The translations under genes were made by a program, and so were the position numbers. From the NCBI GenBank assembly GCA_946403845.1, contig CAMJBL010000006.1:1-64000 (forward strand): a stretch of DNA of 64,000 nt, given 5' to 3'. The notes beneath the pieces were generated by a model. That model ran no database searches. It was given only the letters and a program-made list of their open reading frames with translations, and had not been told where the DNA came from. The DNA is from an uncultured Prevotella sp. (lineage in GTDB: Bacteria > Bacteroidota > Bacteroidia > Bacteroidales > Bacteroidaceae). Below, piece after piece: positions 62,299-64,000 of this stretch; within the stretch, counting starts at the first letter, position 1, and each line of letters opens with the position of its first letter.

Positions 62299-64000
62299 TT
62301 ATTTGTTTTTGATGACTCTGAATGTGAATGTTTGATAGCCTAAGAGACCTGAACCATCAATAGCTTCAACGATGCCGATAAACTCTGTATTGACATCAGA
62401 GGCCATAAAGGGTACTTCTGCATTGCCGTTCTCATCGGTCAGTACGGCGGGTTTCCATTGCAAGGTGTTTCGAGCATCGGGTGTTGGTGTCATAAGGTCG
62501 ATGGAGTCTGGCTCATAAAACTCACGTTTCGGATAATAACCCTGTGCCTTCCACATGCCATATTTCTTTAGCAATTCCTCTTCGGTATATTGAGGCCCAG
62601 AATACACAATGTTAAAGGGGTCCATTTTCAGCATCCATTTCCCATTAGGGCCGCCTGGTTCATATTTAATAAGTCTGTACGTTTCACCCCGTTTAGGCAA
62701 CCGACGTTTTAAATCTGGTTTAGGTGGGTAATAGCCTACAGGATGGTGTGAGTAACCATGATAGTCGTTAAGATAGCCACTTGTACCATCTGCGTGACAA
62801 TCACAAACCCATTCGCCGCTTGCCAGGATGGCGAGGCTATCCAATGACCCTATTACCTTATCACGATAGGGCGATTGATGCTTGGCCATCACATAGACAT
62901 CCTTCAGCACCACCGTTCCGAATCCGTTGGTGATATTGCGCTCACCGTGAGCAGTCTTAAAGATATAATGTTGAGGCAGGTATCTTGGTCTACCTTGCTG
63001 ATAGCAGTTGATGGTGTCGAACGGACTGACTAATGATAGACGGGCCTTGGGACTTTTCACCAATGGCTTCAGATAGATATTACCCCATAGATTCTTCATC
63101 AGAATAGGATTGATCTCAAATCGTCCTAAGGAATCTGTCATCACCATACAGGTATCGCTCTGTGGCGTGAATGTCTGTATATACTGCCATCTTTCTTTTA
63201 AGTCTTTTCCTTTCACGCCATCGGTGATGATTGGAGTTCCTTGTGCCAGCTCCCGATCCCAGACATAGCGTCTCCATCCTTGCGTCATCAGCAACAGGTC
63301 GAGAGCTTGCAAACGGTCTTCATTCTGATCATCGAAATAGTAGGTAGGATTGAATATATTGCCTCGTATCTCTTCAGACAGGAAACAATGCGAGAGGATA
63401 TTTTCGTGACCAGGCTGATAGAGATAGGCCTTGTCGAAGATACTAATAGCCAGTTCTGCTTTGATAGGTTGCTCAGAAGGATCGGTCACCTTTAAGGTTG
63501 TCTTACCTTCATCGCGTCGATTGTATTGTTGGCGATCGGTCTTTGCTGAAATCTTCAGTTGTTGTTGGGGATTTACATATACGAGCCTTTCTGCTATCGG
63601 TCTGTTGCCTTCCATCAGCGTTATCTCTACGATGCCCTGCATAAGAAAATTATCTATAGGCAGTTTCACTTCCTGCTGACCTCTAACGGTGCCTTTTGCA
63701 CTACAGCATAAGATGTCACGCATCTTAGCCAAGATTGTAAACTGTCGAGTCATAGTGTCAGGAGCCGATATCAGGAGGGTAATACCTGAATTGTTGTTAC
63801 GAGTGACACGAAGGGCCATTCCCTTAGGCTCGATAGCGGGAAAGGGATAGCTTCTGCCATCAGATAGCACCACCTTGTAATCCTTACCGCTATGAGGACA
63901 CAGAGTAAACAGTCCCATTCCGTCATGTATGCTGTGGATAGCGGCTTTCTCGTGGCCGTCCTCTATTACCTTGCCCGACACCTCTTCAGGCAGTCCGTTT
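62299..64000 (-). CDS. large secreted macroglobulin-like protein, 3' part
   Basis: Partial: the frame is open to the window edge (codons for NGLPEEVSGKVIEDG before the GTG that the track uses), so the real start lies outside. At least 566 residues are visible. Segments such as KAAIHSIHDGMGLFTLCPHSGKDYKVVL and PIKAELAISIFDKAYLYQPG resemble MG2/macroglobulin-type domains; ALDLLLMTQGWRRYVW is common to these Bacteroidetes proteins, and GFGTVVLKDVYVMAK looks plug-like. Likely periplasmic or outer-membrane associated and tied to the barrel protein downstream. Confidence 0.7.
   Translation of the reverse strand, partial: NGLPEEVSGKVIEDGHEKAAIHSIHDGMGLFTLCPHSGKDYKVVLSDGRSYPFPAIEPKGMALRVTRNNNSGITLLISAPDTMTRQFTILAKMRDILCCSAKGTVRGQQEVKLPIDNFLMQGIVEITLMEGNRPIAERLVYVNPQQQLKISAKTDRQQYNRRDEGKTTLKVTDPSEQPIKAELAISIFDKAYLYQPGHENILSHCFLSEEIRGNIFNPTYYFDDQNEDRLQALDLLLMTQGWRRYVWDRELAQGTPIITDGVKGKDLKERWQYIQTFTPQSDTCMVMTDSLGRFEINPILMKNLWGNIYLKPLVKSPKARLSLVSPFDTINCYQQGRPRYLPQHYIFKTAHGERNITNGFGTVVLKDVYVMAKHQSPYRDKVIGSLDSLAILASGEWVCDCHADGTSGYLNDYHGYSHHPVGYYPPKPDLKRRLPKRGETYRLIKYEPGGPNGKWMLKMDPFNIVYSGPQYTEEELLKKYGMWKAQGYYPKREFYEPDSIDLMTPTPDARNTLQWKPAVLTDENGNAEVPFMASDVNTEFIGIVEAIDGSGLLGYQTFTFRVIKNK

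Overview
The window looks like a chromosomal segment of a gut- or rumen-type Bacteroidales, most likely a Prevotella/Segatella-like organism. The evidence is paired SusC/SusD outer-membrane transport genes, Bacteroidetes-type promoters (TAnnTTTG at -7, TTTG near -33), GldH, RicT/PSP1, many lipoproteins, and several secreted proteins ending in short T9SS-like C-terminal domains. Genus is an inference; no rRNA is present.

Layout. (1) 1-6.6 kb: the 3' part of a tRNA-Lys, an orphan receiver protein, a GH51 arabinofuranosidase, metF, then holB-ricT-gldH. (2) 6.6-13.0 kb, minus strand: an elongasome block in the order IMP cyclohydrolase (a purH first half only), mreB, mreC, mreD, mrdA (PBP2), rodA, with start/stop overlaps at its end. 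(3) 13.1-24.4 kb, minus strand: two adjacent sugar-acid/deoxysugar units. One is fucP, Zn-dehydrogenase, GH2 and L-rhamnose-type mutarotase. The other is a PAS-like membrane protein, aldo/keto reductase, lactonase-like amidohydrolase, AEC carrier and subtilase. Together they resemble part of a non-phosphorylating L-fucose/L-rhamnose route. (4) 24.4-42.3 kb, minus strand: an apparent 18-kb operon with two complete SusC/SusD pairs and three fasciclin-repeat proteins but no enzyme. (5) 42.5-56.6 kb: secreted proteins and two PL11 rhamnogalacturonan lyases, one of 1555 residues fused to an autotransporter-like repeat region. This points to pectin (RG-I) breakdown, which fits the GH51, GH2 and rhamnose/fucose genes. 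(6) 56.6-64 kb, minus strand: two surface lipoproteins, a TonB-receptor-like barrel and the 3' part of a large macroglobulin-like gene cut by the window edge.

The most unusual signal is not a gene. Short 7-nt tandem repeats sit at many gene junctions on both strands. In three lipoprotein genes of the fasciclin/SusCD operon, five heptamers (CTCTTAC type) lie inside the reading frame and encode the hydrophobic core of the signal peptide. Any gain or loss of one unit would shift the frame, so they are candidate contingency (phase-variable) sites. Two other repeat arrays, with 22-bp and 21-bp periods, lie upstream of clear promoters (fucP and the fasciclin/SusCD operon).

No gene-free stretch exceeds 300 bases. 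The longest, 42265-42560, is fully described below. All protein functions come from reading motifs and family resemblance by eye; no database search was run.
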